From: Hyphomonadaceae bacterium UBA1849
GTDB lineage: Bacteria > Pseudomonadota > Alphaproteobacteria > Caulobacterales > Hyphomonadaceae
Direction: 5' to 3'
Assembly (NCBI GenBank): GCA_002338565.1
Contig: DDIN01000005.1
Location: forward strand, 207,607-271,606
DNA: 64,000 nt
This document shows positions 1-9,037 of this stretch, piece by piece. The position numbers were made by a program, and so were the translations under genes. How positions within the stretch are numbered: position 1 is the stretch's first letter; the number at the start of each line of letters is the position of its first letter. The notes under the pieces are model-generated. The model searched no databases. It was not told the DNA's origin and saw nothing but the letters and a program-made list of their open reading frames with translations.

Positions 1-1623
1 GAAGTCGTTGATCTGTCGCCGGAGCGTCAGGAACGTCTTGTCCAGAATTTCCGCCGTGAGCAGTCCTTCATTCCGGTTTCGATCCTCACCGACCTGACTT
101 ATGAGCAGTTCACGCGCCTCAGCGTGATGCGGCCGCAATTGCCGGGCGTGACGATTGAAGCGTCCCACGCGCGGTCTTATCCGCGTGGGCGGGATTTTGC
201 GCACGTGGTCGGTTATGTTGCCCGGGCAAACCAGTCTGAAATCGACGCCGCTCTTGAAGGCCTCGACCCTGAAATAGATCGTCAGCGTATTTCACGGATT
301 CAGGGCGTGCTGAAGCACCCGAATATGCGGGTAGGGCGTCTTGGCGTTGAGAAGGAAATGGATGACTGGCTTGGCGGTACGCCCGGCAATCACCGCTATG
401 TCCGCAACGCGCAAGGCCGAACAATCCGCCGCCTCGATGATGATGAGAACGCGCCTAAGCCAGGCAAGGATGTGCACCTGACAATTGACGCCGACCTGCA
501 AAGAGAGGCGATCCGTCTGTTCGGCGACCAATCGGGCGCTGCGGTTCTGATGGATGTGAACTCGGGTGATATCCTGACACTCGCGTCCAACCCGACCTAT
601 GATCCGAACGACTTTGTGAACGGCATTTCCAGCGTGGATTATAACGCGCTGCGCGAGAATGAGCGCGCGCCGCTCTATCACAAAGCCTATGACGGTGTGT
701 ATCCGCCAGGCTCGACATTCAAGATGATTGTCGGCGCGGCGGCGCTGCGCGCAGGGCTTACCGATTCTAGCGAGCGGGTGTATTGCCCCGGGCATTATGA
801 CTTTGGCGGTCGCCGCTTCCACTGCTGGGAACGTCGGGGCCATGGCAGCGTCAATCTGAAGGGTGCGATCCAAAGGTCCTGCGACGTCTATTTCTACGAG
901 ATTGCACGTCGCCTCGGGCCGGAGCGCATTGCCGCTGAAGCGCGGACATTCGGTCTTGGCATCAGCTATGAGCTTGGCATGACAGGTGGCGCGTCGGGTG
1001 TTGTCCCGAACGACGACTGGAAGCGCCGTCGCTTTAACGAGCCCTGGTATGATGGCGAAACCCTGAACTATGGTATCGGGCAGGGCTATCTGACCGTCTC
1101 GCCGCTTCAGCTCGCTGTCATGACGGCGCGGCTTGCACGAACCGATGGCGTAGCGGTTATGCCGCGCATGGTTGGCGTCGGCGACGCGGTGCCGCAGAAC
1201 CCTCAGTTTGGCGCAATGCCGGACGCGGCCATCATGCAGAAGCTGCGCGAGGGTATGTTTGCCGTGACATCTGAAACGGGCGGTACGGCGCTGCGTGCTG
1301 GTGACATCAATTTCAACGGCTATCGGATGGCGGGTAAGACAGGCACGGCGCAGGTGCGTGTGATTTCTGCCGCCGAGCGTGTGACGGGCGTTATTGATAA
1401 CGCGGACCTGCCACGACGTTTGCGTGACCACGGCCTGTTTGTTGGCTTCGCGCCTTATGACAATCCGAAATACGCGGTTGCCGTGGTTGTCGAGCATGGT
1501 GGCGGCTCAAGCGCTGCTTATCCGATTGCGCGCGATCTGATGCATGAGGCATTCGTGCGTGATTCAGGCCGGGCTGCGTCCTACCAGATTGCGTCGAACG
1601 CAACAGACACTGAGGCGATCTGA
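1..1623 (+). CDS. mrdA: Penicillin-binding protein 2 (peptidoglycan transpeptidase), 5'-truncated by window edge
   Basis: Class B PBP that cross-links peptidoglycan during lateral wall elongation, working with RodA. The reading frame is open from base 1, so the gene starts before the window; 540 codons are visible. The remainder of the N-terminal dimerisation region comes first, followed by the transpeptidase domain. All three penicilloyl-transferase motifs are present: SxxK as GSTFK (Ser codon at 712-714), SxN-like SCD in the segment QRSCDVYFYE, and KTGT (Lys codon 1336-1338). The stop overlaps the rodA start as TGATG, so the two are translationally coupled. By family convention the upstream genes would be mreBCD, but they are not visible here. 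Confidence 0.95.
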   Translation, partial: EVVDLSPERQERLVQNFRREQSFIPVSILTDLTYEQFTRLSVMRPQLPGVTIEASHARSYPRGRDFAHVVGYVARANQSEIDAALEGLDPEIDRQRISRIQGVLKHPNMRVGRLGVEKEMDDWLGGTPGNHRYVRNAQGRTIRRLDDDENAPKPGKDVHLTIDADLQREAIRLFGDQSGAAVLMDVNSGDILTLASNPTYDPNDFVNGISSVDYNALRENERAPLYHKAYDGVYPPGSTFKMIVGAAALRAGLTDSSERVYCPGHYDFGGRRFHCWERRGHGSVNLKGAIQRSCDVYFYEIARRLGPERIAAEARTFGLGISYELGMTGGASGVVPNDDWKRRRFNEPWYDGETLNYGIGQGYLTVSPLQLAVMTARLARTDGVAVMPRMVGVGDAVPQNPQFGAMPDAAIMQKLREGMFAVTSETGGTALRAGDINFNGYRMAGKTGTAQVRVISAAERVTGVIDNADLPRRLRDHGLFVGFAPYDNPKYAVAVVVEHGGGSSAAYPIARDLMHEAFVRDSGRAASYQIASNATDTEAI

Positions 1624-2768
1624 TGCCAACATCATTTGCACAGACCAATGATGATTTCGTCTCACGGGTGTTCCGACTGCCGTGGATCATGATCCTGATC
1701 ATGCTGGGGCTGGGTATTTTCGGTGTCGCGGTTCTTTATTCGTCTACGATCACCAACCCGATTGAAGCGGGTCTTCCAGCCAAACATGCCGTGCGTCTGG
1801 GTATTGCGTTCGTCTTTCTGTTTGCGCTCGCCATGACGCCGCTCGGCTTCTGGTCTGCAGTGTCTTACACTGGGTATCTGGGGGCTCTACTGCTTCTTGT
1901 CGGGGTAGAGTTCTTCGGCGCGATGGGCGGCGGGGCGCAGCGCTGGCTCGATATCGGTCCAATTCGCGTGCAGCCATCGGAGTTCATGAAGCTCGCATTA
2001 TTGCTGGCTTTGGCGCGGTTTTATCACCAGGTGCGTGCATCCGGTGAAGTGAAGTTCTTCCATCATATTTTTGCGCTTCTTATGATCGCTGCGCCGGTAA
2101 TGCTGGTCTTCCGTCAGCCTGACCTCGGTACGTCGCTCATGCTGGCGGCAACGGGTTTTGCGGTCATGTTCTTTGCCGGCATGCGCTATTGGATCATCAT
2201 TGCGGGTCTTGTGGCTGTCGTGCTCAGTGCGCCGCTCGCTTACTTCTACGTTCTGAAGGACTATCAGCGCGAACGAGTTCTGACTGCCATCGATCCAAGC
2301 CGTGATCCTCTGGGCGCAGGCTATCAGATCCAACAGGCTGAGATTGCGATCGGTTCCGGCGGTGCGGAAGGGCGCGGCTACATGCAGGGCACGCAGAGCC
2401 AGCTCGACTATATTCCGGAGCAACATACCGACTTCATCTTCACGGTGATCGCGGAGGAATTCGGCTTTGTCGGGTCTGTTGGCCTGATCGGGGCATGGAT
2501 CGCACTTTTCGCCCTCGGGCTGATGGTTGCCGGTCGAAGTCGTTCGCATTTTGGATATCTGGCTTCCAGCGGCGCTGTGGTCACGATCGCGTTTTACGTA
2601 TTTGTGAACATCGCCATGGTGAGCGGTATGCTGCCCGTTGTAGGGGTGCCTTTGCCGCTAATCTCTTACGGCGGAACAGCGATGTTGACCGTTATGGCGG
2701 CCTTCGCGGTAATTTGTGCTACCAATCTCGACAGAGACAAGCATCTTTCGATCAGCGGTTTCTTCTGA
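1623..2768 (+). CDS. rodA: Rod-shape protein RodA (SEDS peptidoglycan polymerase)
   Basis: A 381-residue multi-pass membrane protein of the SEDS family, the glycosyltransferase that polymerises lipid II with PBP2 as partner. About ten hydrophobic segments are visible. Family signatures include GGAQRWLDIGPIRVQPSE, the QPDLGTSL segment, and the C-terminal PVVGVPLPLISYGGTAM block. The start ATG overlaps the mrdA stop by one base, so the order mrdA-rodA is the classical elongasome pair. Length is normal for the family and nothing appears broken. Confidence 0.96.
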   Translation: MPTSFAQTNDDFVSRVFRLPWIMILIMLGLGIFGVAVLYSSTITNPIEAGLPAKHAVRLGIAFVFLFALAMTPLGFWSAVSYTGYLGALLLLVGVEFFGAMGGGAQRWLDIGPIRVQPSEFMKLALLLALARFYHQVRASGEVKFFHHIFALLMIAAPVMLVFRQPDLGTSLMLAATGFAVMFFAGMRYWIIIAGLVAVVLSAPLAYFYVLKDYQRERVLTAIDPSRDPLGAGYQIQQAEIAIGSGGAEGRGYMQGTQSQLDYIPEQHTDFIFTVIAEEFGFVGSVGLIGAWIALFALGLMVAGRSRSHFGYLASSGAVVTIAFYVFVNIAMVSGMLPVVGVPLPLISYGGTAMLTVMAAFAVICATNLDRDKHLSISGFF

Positions 2769-2875
2769 TCGGGCAAGATCGTCTAACGCCAATTGACCTT
2801 TTCACGAAGCGCTGCAAGTTATGCGGTGGGATGACGCAGGGCTGACCTCTGCGTCCACGAGTGCGGAGTAGCAGT

Positions 2876-4372
2876 ATGGCGGGTCCGGTAGTCGCCGGTA
2901 AGTCGGATCATTGGGGATCCCGATTCGGTTTTATTATGGCAGCGGTTGGTTCCTCGGTTGGTCTGGGGAATTTATGGCGCTTTCCGTTCACTGCAGGTGA
3001 GAACGGCGGCAGCGCATTCATTGTGATCTACCTGATCAGTGTGCTGATTTTTGGTTTGCCGGTGCTGATGGCGGAATATGCGCTCGGCCGGCATGGTCAG
3101 CGTTCGTCCATCGCGACTCTCCGGAAGATCACTACCGAAGAAAACAAGCCAAAAGCGTGGATTGGCATGGGGTGGTTGGGCGCGATCGCCTCGCTCTTAC
3201 TGTTTTCGTTTTACATCGTCATTTCCGGCTGGGTCTTTGACTATATCCCGCAGAGTTTCAGCGGAGCGTTCTCGAATTTCGCATCTGAAACCGAGCTGCT
3301 GAATGCCAGCATTGGTCAGACCGTCACCTCAATTAATAGCCAGATCACAACAGTACATTTGTCCTCAGCCTGTGCATTCGTTAGCGATGGCGTGATCACT
3401 CAAGTGCCTGAAATGGTGAATGGTGAAGAAGTTCTGAGAGACATCACAGTTGGTGACGTTTCAGGTTGCCGATTTGCTGAGACGACCGGCAACAAGCTTG
3501 AGATATTCTTCTATACCGCAGCGTTTCTTGCGTTGAATGTGATCATTCTGGCGCGAGGCGTGAAGGGCGGGATTGAGAGAGCAGCTGAGATACTGATGCC
3601 TGCGTTCTTCATCATGCTACTCGGCCTTGTGGTTTATGCATGCATTTTTGGTGACTTTGCAGGTGCAGCGAGCTTCTTGCTGACGCCAGATTTCACCAAG
3701 GTGACGTTCAACACAGTGCTTGCTGCCGTAGGTCAGGCATTCTTCTCTTTGAGCGTCGGTAGCTGCGTAATGTTCACCTATGGTGCGTATCTGACGCGCG
3801 AGACAAGCATTCCTAAGAATGCGTGTCTGGTTGCAGGCGCCGATACTTTCGTCGCACTGATTGCGGGATTTGCAATCTTCCCAATCGTCTTTGCATTTGG
3901 ACTGAATGAAGCGGGCGGTCCTGGCCTGTTGTTCGTGACCTTGCCGATTGCGTTTGGACAGATGCCAACATTCATCGGCGCCGTGTTCTTCACGCTCGCG
4001 TTGTTTGCAGCGTTCACGTCTGCGATTTCTCTTCTTGAGGTCGGCGTGTCCTGGCTTGAAGATCAGAAGTCCATTGGCCGTGTGAAGGGTGCCATTGGCC
4101 TTGGTCTGGTCATGCTTGCCTTTGCAACAGGCTATATTTTCCGTGGTGATCTCATCGATCATGCCGACTTCCTGAGTGGCACAGTGATGCTCCCTCTGGG
4201 CGGTGCTTTGATTGGCATCTTCGCGGGATGGGTTGTGCCTCGGCACATTCTGGAAAAAGAGCTCGGCACCGGAAAGCATTTGCAGCTGGTGCTGCTTCTG
4301 CTTCGCTTCATTATTCCGGTCTTTATCACGCTGATCTTGCTGTCTGGAATCTACACCAAATTCTTTGGTTGA
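2876..4372 (+). CDS. Sodium:neurotransmitter symporter (NSS/SNF) family transporter
   Basis: A Na+-coupled amino-acid or amine uptake protein of the LeuT/NSS fold with about 12 membrane segments. The family signature lies near the N-terminus: GSSVGLGNLWRFPF, in TM1 where Na+ and substrate bind. Start ATG 2876 gives MAGPVVAGKSDHWGSRFGF, the usual NSS N-terminus; an in-frame codon at 2861 would add five residues. A long extracytoplasmic loop (about residues 105-210) contains two cysteines. It stands alone, 100 bp after rodA, and ends at a strong terminator. The substrate cannot be told from sequence. Confidence 0.92.
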   Translation: MAGPVVAGKSDHWGSRFGFIMAAVGSSVGLGNLWRFPFTAGENGGSAFIVIYLISVLIFGLPVLMAEYALGRHGQRSSIATLRKITTEENKPKAWIGMGWLGAIASLLLFSFYIVISGWVFDYIPQSFSGAFSNFASETELLNASIGQTVTSINSQITTVHLSSACAFVSDGVITQVPEMVNGEEVLRDITVGDVSGCRFAETTGNKLEIFFYTAAFLALNVIILARGVKGGIERAAEILMPAFFIMLLGLVVYACIFGDFAGAASFLLTPDFTKVTFNTVLAAVGQAFFSLSVGSCVMFTYGAYLTRETSIPKNACLVAGADTFVALIAGFAIFPIVFAFGLNEAGGPGLLFVTLPIAFGQMPTFIGAVFFTLALFAAFTSAISLLEVGVSWLEDQKSIGRVKGAIGLGLVMLAFATGYIFRGDLIDHADFLSGTVMLPLGGALIGIFAGWVVPRHILEKELGTGKHLQLVLLLLRFIIPVFITLILLSGIYTKFFG

Positions 4373-4382
4373 TACCAAAAAG

Positions 4383-4411
4383 AAAAAGGGAGGCTCTGGC
4401 CTCCCTTTTTT
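4383..4411. terminator. Bidirectional intrinsic terminator between convergent genes
   Basis: A perfect 7-bp stem GGGAGGC/GCCTCCC (4388-4394 and 4399-4405) with loop TCTG is flanked by an A-run on the left and a T-run on the right. It can therefore stop both the symporter transcript (+) and the pip transcript (-). Confidence 0.9.
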
Positions 4412-4434
4412 GTATCTGGTTATGCGGTCGAGGA

Positions 4435-5409
4435 TCAGCCGAGAATTTGCTGGAACTCTTCTGTGGCATTGATAAGCGAATTCACAATGCCCGGCTCAAG
4501 GCTGGAATGGCCTGCATCAGGAATGATCTCCAGACGGGACTTTGGCCACGCCTTGTGCAGTGCCCAGGCTGACGACATTGGCGTCACAACGTCATAGCGG
4601 CCATGCACGATAACGCCGGGAATGTCCTTCAGAATATGTGCCTGATCGAGCAGCCATCCGTCTTTCTCGAAAAAGCCGCCATTGTGGAAATAGTGGCACT
4701 CGATACGGGCAAAGGCATCGACGAAGGCATTGTCGTCAAAGCGTGGCGGTCGCACCGCTGGGCCGCGAATAGACAGGGTTTCCCCCTCCCAGCACGCCCA
4801 TGCGCGCGCGGCTTCCAGACGTGCTTGTTTATCGTCTGACATCAGGCGTTTGTAGAAGGCCTCAAGCAGGTTATCGCGCTCGTCTTCCGGAATTGGCGCG
4901 ATATAACGGTCATACGCATCAGGGAAGATATGGCTCGCGCCTTCCTGATAGAACCAACGCAGCTCGCGCTGTGTCAGCAGGAAGATGCCGCGCAGAAGAA
5001 GACCGCTCACGCGCTCCGGGTGTGTCACCGCATAAGCCAGAGACAGCGTGGAGCCCCAAGAGCCACCAAAGACGAGCCATTTCTCAATACCGAGTTCTTT
5101 GCGAAGTTTTTCGATATCTTCGATGAGATCCCATGTCGTATTGTCTTCCAGAGAAGAATAAGGCGAAGAGCGTCCGCATCCGCGCTGGTCGAATAAGACG
5201 ACGCGGTAATGGCGGGGATCAAAAAAGCGGCGCATCTCTGCGCTCGCGCCACCGCCCGGGCCGCCATGCAGACCGAGCACCGGAATGCCATTCACAGGGC
5301 CGGCGTCCTCCCAGTAGAGTTCGTGAAGGGATGAAACCCTGAGGCGACCTGCGCGTCTGGGATCTGTATGCGGGAAGAGTTTTCTTCGGGAAACGGGCTT
5401 AGTATTCAT
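4435..5409 (-). CDS. pip: Proline iminopeptidase (S33 alpha/beta hydrolase)
   Basis: Cytoplasmic exopeptidase that removes N-terminal proline from peptides. The 324-residue length matches the S33 family. The oxyanion-hole motif HGGPGGG and the following FDQRGCGRSSP are diagnostic. The nucleophile elbow is GGSWGS, and the catalytic Asp and His fit HGRYDVVTP and PDAGHSSLEPG near the C-terminus. The start ATG at 5409 faces the divergent lipoprotein gene at 5515 across about 105 bp, which must hold both promoters. The gene ends at the shared terminator with the symporter. Confidence 0.95.
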   Translation of the reverse strand: MNTKPVSRRKLFPHTDPRRAGRLRVSSLHELYWEDAGPVNGIPVLGLHGGPGGGASAEMRRFFDPRHYRVVLFDQRGCGRSSPYSSLEDNTTWDLIEDIEKLRKELGIEKWLVFGGSWGSTLSLAYAVTHPERVSGLLLRGIFLLTQRELRWFYQEGASHIFPDAYDRYIAPIPEDERDNLLEAFYKRLMSDDKQARLEAARAWACWEGETLSIRGPAVRPPRFDDNAFVDAFARIECHYFHNGGFFEKDGWLLDQAHILKDIPGVIVHGRYDVVTPMSSAWALHKAWPKSRLEIIPDAGHSSLEPGIVNSLINATEEFQQILG

Positions 5410-5514
5410 GCATGCTTCACCTATAGTAGGTCAAAACATAGATAAAGACTGGACGGGCGTTAAAAATTCCAGTTCTGTACCATTACAGAACATAAAATGA
5501 GAGTTTAGGGCGAT

Positions 5515-6120
5515 ATGGTTTTGCGTTTTCTGGGTACCGCGGCTCTCGCAGTACTTTGCGCAAGTTGTGCGACGGTGTCTATGCAGCCGGCCAGCATGAC
5601 AGCTTCAATAGTCAGACCGAAGTCTGACCTTCAGCAAACAGCTGAAGCCTTCAGTGACGACGCTGCTGACGCTGGCTGGGTCCAGAGTCGCGATGCTGTC
5701 TCCTTCATCACAAACAGTCTGTTCGGAAATAATGACGACGAGAGCGCTGCTGCTGACTATGTCGAAGTCATTCAGGCAAACTCAGCGCCGGTCGCAGATG
5801 TGCAAAGCCGTCTTCAGGCTGATACAGAGCAGACGCTCATCGCGCTGACTGAGATCAATGCGCAGGCAAATGCGCTTCTGTCTTCAGAAAATGAAATCGT
5901 TCGCGGTGATGTCTCCAGCTTTGAAGATGCGCTGATCACCGCGCGTGACTGCCGCCGGTCTTTCAATCACGCAGCGGATGCTCTGGCTGAACGCGACGCC
6001 ACTGTGACAGTCGAAACGGAAATCGCGCTCTCAGGCCTTGATGAGCAGATCGACCGTATGAGCGGCCTAGCGGACCAGCTGGTTGAACGTTGGCGCAATG
6101 AGGACGTTGCAACATCCTAA
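5515..6120 (+). CDS. Helical putative lipoprotein, unknown function
   Basis: A 201-residue protein with a short signal peptide (MVLRFLGTAALAVLCASC). The cysteine after AS could be the lipidation site, although the residue at -3 is Cys rather than the usual Leu. The mature part is acidic, mostly helical and low in aromatics, with no recognisable domain. A periplasmic or membrane-anchored structural or accessory role is possible but unproven. It is monocistronic, divergent from pip and convergent with the DUF423 gene. Confidence 0.7.
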   Translation: MVLRFLGTAALAVLCASCATVSMQPASMTASIVRPKSDLQQTAEAFSDDAADAGWVQSRDAVSFITNSLFGNNDDESAAADYVEVIQANSAPVADVQSRLQADTEQTLIALTEINAQANALLSSENEIVRGDVSSFEDALITARDCRRSFNHAADALAERDATVTVETEIALSGLDEQIDRMSGLADQLVERWRNEDVATS

Positions 6121-6131
6121 GTTGAGCTCGA

Positions 6132-6494
6132 TTAAAGGCGTGAGCGATAGCCTTCAAAGGCAAGCCACGCCCAAGCAATCAAAAGACTTATGCCGCCAAT
6201 CGGGGTGAAAGCACCTAGCCAGCGCGGCGCGCCGAGAGCCATGCTGTAGAGCGTACCTGCAAAGACCAGAATACCAATGAAGAATGCGAGTGCCGGGCCT
6301 CTGAGGAGTTCCGCGCGGGCCTTATTCAGGCCAATAGCAATCATCGCGACAGAGTGGGTTAGGGCGTAAAGCGTCGCGGTATCCCACCAGTCGCCTGCGT
6401 CACCGACCAGAATATCACTCAAACCGTGCGCGCCGAACGCGCCGCAGGCTACGCTGATAAATCCGCAAATGGCGCCAAGTGTCAGAATAAGCAT
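6132..6494 (-). CDS. DUF423 family small membrane protein
   Basis: A 120-residue inner-membrane protein with four hydrophobic segments. The N-terminal pattern GAICGFISVACGAFGAHGL and the middle WWDTATLYALTHSVAM are typical of DUF423 (YgdD-like). The start is placed at the internal ATG 6494 because the family begins right at the first TM helix; a longer frame would run back into the upstream thioesterase gene. It sits 4 bp downstream of that gene, so the two form an operon. Molecular function is unknown for the family. Confidence 0.85.
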   Translation of the reverse strand: MLILTLGAICGFISVACGAFGAHGLSDILVGDAGDWWDTATLYALTHSVAMIAIGLNKARAELLRGPALAFFIGILVFAGTLYSMALGAPRWLGAFTPIGGISLLIAWAWLAFEGYRSRL

Positions 6495-6498
6495 CTGG

Positions 6499-6939
6499 TC
6501 AGTTCCCGTCGGACATCTTCTTTGAAGGCAGAGCATAGGTCACAATCGAGTGGCTCGCCGGTTCGTCCATTGTTTCTTCGCGTACATCAACTTCGATAAC
6601 TGCGAGCTTCTTCCCGATTTTCAGAACCTTGCCATGAGCGAGCACATTGCCGGCCTTGCAGGCGTTCAGAAAATTGATGTTCAGGTTTGATGTGACTGCA
6701 TATGGTTCGATACCCGTGCGGGTAAAGATCGCAAAGTAAGCAGCACAATCTGCGAGCGCCATTTGTGTCGGACCAGAAATGACGCCGCCCGGGCGCAGCA
6801 TATTATCGTCATACGGCATGCGTACGGTAACTTCACCGTCGCCGACATGCGTAACTTCCATACGCGGGTTTTGTCTCTCGCTTCCAAACGCCTTGGTCAG
6901 AAAGGCGTTGATCTCCTCTGCGCGCACTTTTGACGTCAC
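6499..6939 (-). CDS. PaaI-family hotdog-fold thioesterase
   Basis: A 146-residue single hotdog-domain protein expected to hydrolyse acyl-CoA thioesters in the cytoplasm. The segment GGVISGPTQMALADCAAYFA followed by SNLNINFLNAC is the PaaI/4HBT core, with the Asp of ADCAAY near the expected active-site position. The start is GTG (6937-6939), supported by GGAGG six bases upstream on the minus strand. It is first gene of a two-gene operon with DUF423. The natural substrate is not evident. Confidence 0.85.
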   Translation of the reverse strand: MTSKVRAEEINAFLTKAFGSERQNPRMEVTHVGDGEVTVRMPYDDNMLRPGGVISGPTQMALADCAAYFAIFTRTGIEPYAVTSNLNINFLNACKAGNVLAHGKVLKIGKKLAVIEVDVREETMDEPASHSIVTYALPSKKMSDGN

Positions 6940-7155
6940 GGGAGTCCTCCAATTTTTTTGAGCAAACTAACGGGACTGACGCGCAGGGAAAGCATACATT
7001 TAGCCGCAGCTAAGCGGTGTACGAATTCTGTGCGCTCCCTTGGTAAATTTACTACACCTGTGAGGAGAAACTCGCCTGTATGTAGAAGAGACATGGTTTA
7101 GACACAGTGATTCCCGTATTTTCGGGTTTCGTACTTTTAAAGTGGAATTCTGAGC

Positions 7156-8280
7156 TTGAGCGCGTTCCGGGTGGACAATCAAAACGGTGAGGCGGTGCTT
7201 CACGTTGAAGGAGACTGGACGGTCAAAACTGTCGGGGCTCTGGAGCGTGAGATTCGCCGTGCACGTTTTGAGAGGGCGCCGCAGCTTGTTGATGTCAGCG
7301 CGCTTGGTGCTGTTGATACCGCAGGCGCTTTTCTTATTCACACCATGCTTGAAGATGGCGGCATCGAGGCCGACAAAACCTATCAACTGATTGGCGAGCA
7401 TGCGCAGGCCAAAGCCTTGCTGGAGCTTGTATCCGGACGTGAGCGTCAGGAGAAGGTGGTCGCGTCCCAACCGCTTTCGATCATTGATCTGCTGGCTCGC
7501 GTGGGTAAGGGCAGTGTTCACTTCATGGACGAGGCTGTTGGTACGCTGAGCTTTATCGGCGAGGCGATGCTGACGACGTTCAAACTGCTCCTGCAGCCGC
7601 ACAAAATCCGCTGGACCAGCGTGTTTGCCGTTATGGAGGAAGCCGGGCTGGACGCGCTGCCAATCGTGTCTTTCCTCTCATTCTTTGTCGGCATGGTGAT
7701 CGCCTTTATCGGCGCGACCATGCTTCAGCAGACGCTTGGCGCGACGGTGTTTACCGTTGAGCTGGTCGGCTGGGCCGTCATGCGTGAATTCGGCGTGGTG
7801 CTGACGGGCATTCTTCTGGCCGGGCGGACGAATTCCTCCTTTACCGCGCAGATTGGCTCGATGAAGATGCGTCAGGAGATTGATGCCATGCGCACGCTTG
7901 GTATTGATCCGATCGAAGCGTTGGTGACGCCGCGTATTCTGGCCATGCTGATCATGACGCCGCTTCTGGCGTTCGGCGCAACACTTTCCGGCCTGTTGGG
8001 CGGGCTTATGATTTCATGGGTGGCGCTGGATATTTCGCCTATCCTCTTCATTACCCGCATCCAGGATATTGTAATCATCCAGAACTTCTGGGTGGGCATG
8101 TCCAAGGCGCCGGTCTTTGCGGTGGTGGTTGCCATGATTGCCTGCCGTCAGGGGCTGCTTGTACAGGGCGATGTTCAGTCGCTCGGCAAAGCGACCACGG
8201 CGTCGGTCGTTCATGCCATTTTCCTGATTATCGTTGTCGATGCGATTTTCGCCATGATGTATATGGAGCTCGGCATATGA
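7156..8280 (+). CDS. mlaE: MlaE-type lipid-transport permease with N-terminal STAS domain
   Basis: The inner-membrane permease of an MCE/Mla system that moves phospholipids between inner and outer membranes. Residues 1 to about 95 resemble a STAS domain (DNQNGEAVLHVEGDW, then LVDVSALGAVDTAGA), a fusion that separates this form from the shorter E. coli MlaE. The remainder is the MlaE permease with about five or six membrane helices (for example GMVIAFIGATMLQQTLGA and EFGVVLTGILLAGRTN). An in-frame stop at 7138-7140 and no ATG before the STAS domain mean the start must be non-ATG; TTG 7156 is chosen. The gene is the first of four overlapping mla genes. Confidence 0.9.
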   Translation: MSAFRVDNQNGEAVLHVEGDWTVKTVGALEREIRRARFERAPQLVDVSALGAVDTAGAFLIHTMLEDGGIEADKTYQLIGEHAQAKALLELVSGRERQEKVVASQPLSIIDLLARVGKGSVHFMDEAVGTLSFIGEAMLTTFKLLLQPHKIRWTSVFAVMEEAGLDALPIVSFLSFFVGMVIAFIGATMLQQTLGATVFTVELVGWAVMREFGVVLTGILLAGRTNSSFTAQIGSMKMRQEIDAMRTLGIDPIEALVTPRILAMLIMTPLLAFGATLSGLLGGLMISWVALDISPILFITRIQDIVIIQNFWVGMSKAPVFAVVVAMIACRQGLLVQGDVQSLGKATTASVVHAIFLIIVVDAIFAMMYMELGI

Positions 8281-9035
8281 GCGATCCGATCATTCAGGTG
8301 CGCGGGCTTAAAACCCAGTTCGGCGATCATGTGGTTCATGAGAACCTCGACCTCGATATCTATCGCGGCGAAACAATTGGCGTTATTGGCCCGTCCGGTT
8401 GCGGCAAGTCGGTTCTGTTGAGCGAGATTGTAGGCCTGCTGACGCCCACGGCGGGCTCCGTCACCGTGTTTGGCGAGGCGCTATCCGAGCTGTCTGACAG
8501 AGACCGTCAGGCCATTGAACGGCGCTGGTCGGTGATGTTTCAGGATGGCGCGCTCTTCTCGAACCTCACCGTGCGCGAGAATGTGATGGTGCCGATGAAA
8601 GAGCACACAAACTTCTCCCATGATTTGATGCACGACCTGGCGGACCTCAAGATCAGCTTGTCCGGCCTGCCGCTTAACGCGGCGGACAAGAAGCCGTCCG
8701 AACTCTCTGGCGGTATGCGCAAAAGGGCGGCAATGGCGCGTGCACTGGCGCTTGATCCGGAGCTCGTGTTTCTGGATGAGCCGACAGCGGGGCTCGACCC
8801 GATAACAGCGGGGCGTTTTGACTCGCTCGTGCGCGAGCTCAGCCGCCTTCTCGGTCTGACAGTCTTTCTCGTGACGCATGATCTCGACACGCTGAAGGCG
8901 ACATGTGACCGGATTGCGGTGCTTGGCGACAAGCGGGTAAAGTATACCGGAACGCTCGAAGAAGTTTCACGGATCGATGATCCGTGGGTGCAGGAATATT
9001 TTGGCGGCCCACGCGGGCGGTCGGTGGTAGGATAG
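8277..9035 (+). CDS. mlaF: MlaF-type ABC transporter ATP-binding protein
   Basis: The ATPase of the Mla phospholipid transporter, 252 residues. Walker A is GPSGCGKS, the signature is LSGGMRKRAAMARAL (the LSGGM variant is characteristic of MlaF), and Walker B is LVFLDEPTAGLDP; the switch His is in VTHDLDT. The start ATG overlaps the mlaE stop as ATGA. An open frame runs further upstream inside mlaE but has no coding look, so the short start is used. Confidence 0.95.
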   Translation: MSDPIIQVRGLKTQFGDHVVHENLDLDIYRGETIGVIGPSGCGKSVLLSEIVGLLTPTAGSVTVFGEALSELSDRDRQAIERRWSVMFQDGALFSNLTVRENVMVPMKEHTNFSHDLMHDLADLKISLSGLPLNAADKKPSELSGGMRKRAAMARALALDPELVFLDEPTAGLDPITAGRFDSLVRELSRLLGLTVFLVTHDLDTLKATCDRIAVLGDKRVKYTGTLEEVSRIDDPWVQEYFGGPRGRSVVG

Positions 9036-9037
9036 TT

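Noticed and set aside
292..1497. Long minus-strand open frame (401 codons) inside mrdA
   Set aside because: It is antisense to the intact, motif-complete PBP2 gene and its product has no domain; it is a shadow of strong codon bias.
8016..8276. 87-codon upstream extension of the MlaF frame
   Set aside because: It lies inside mlaE in another frame, and the ATGA-coupled ATG at 8277 starts exactly at the ABC domain.
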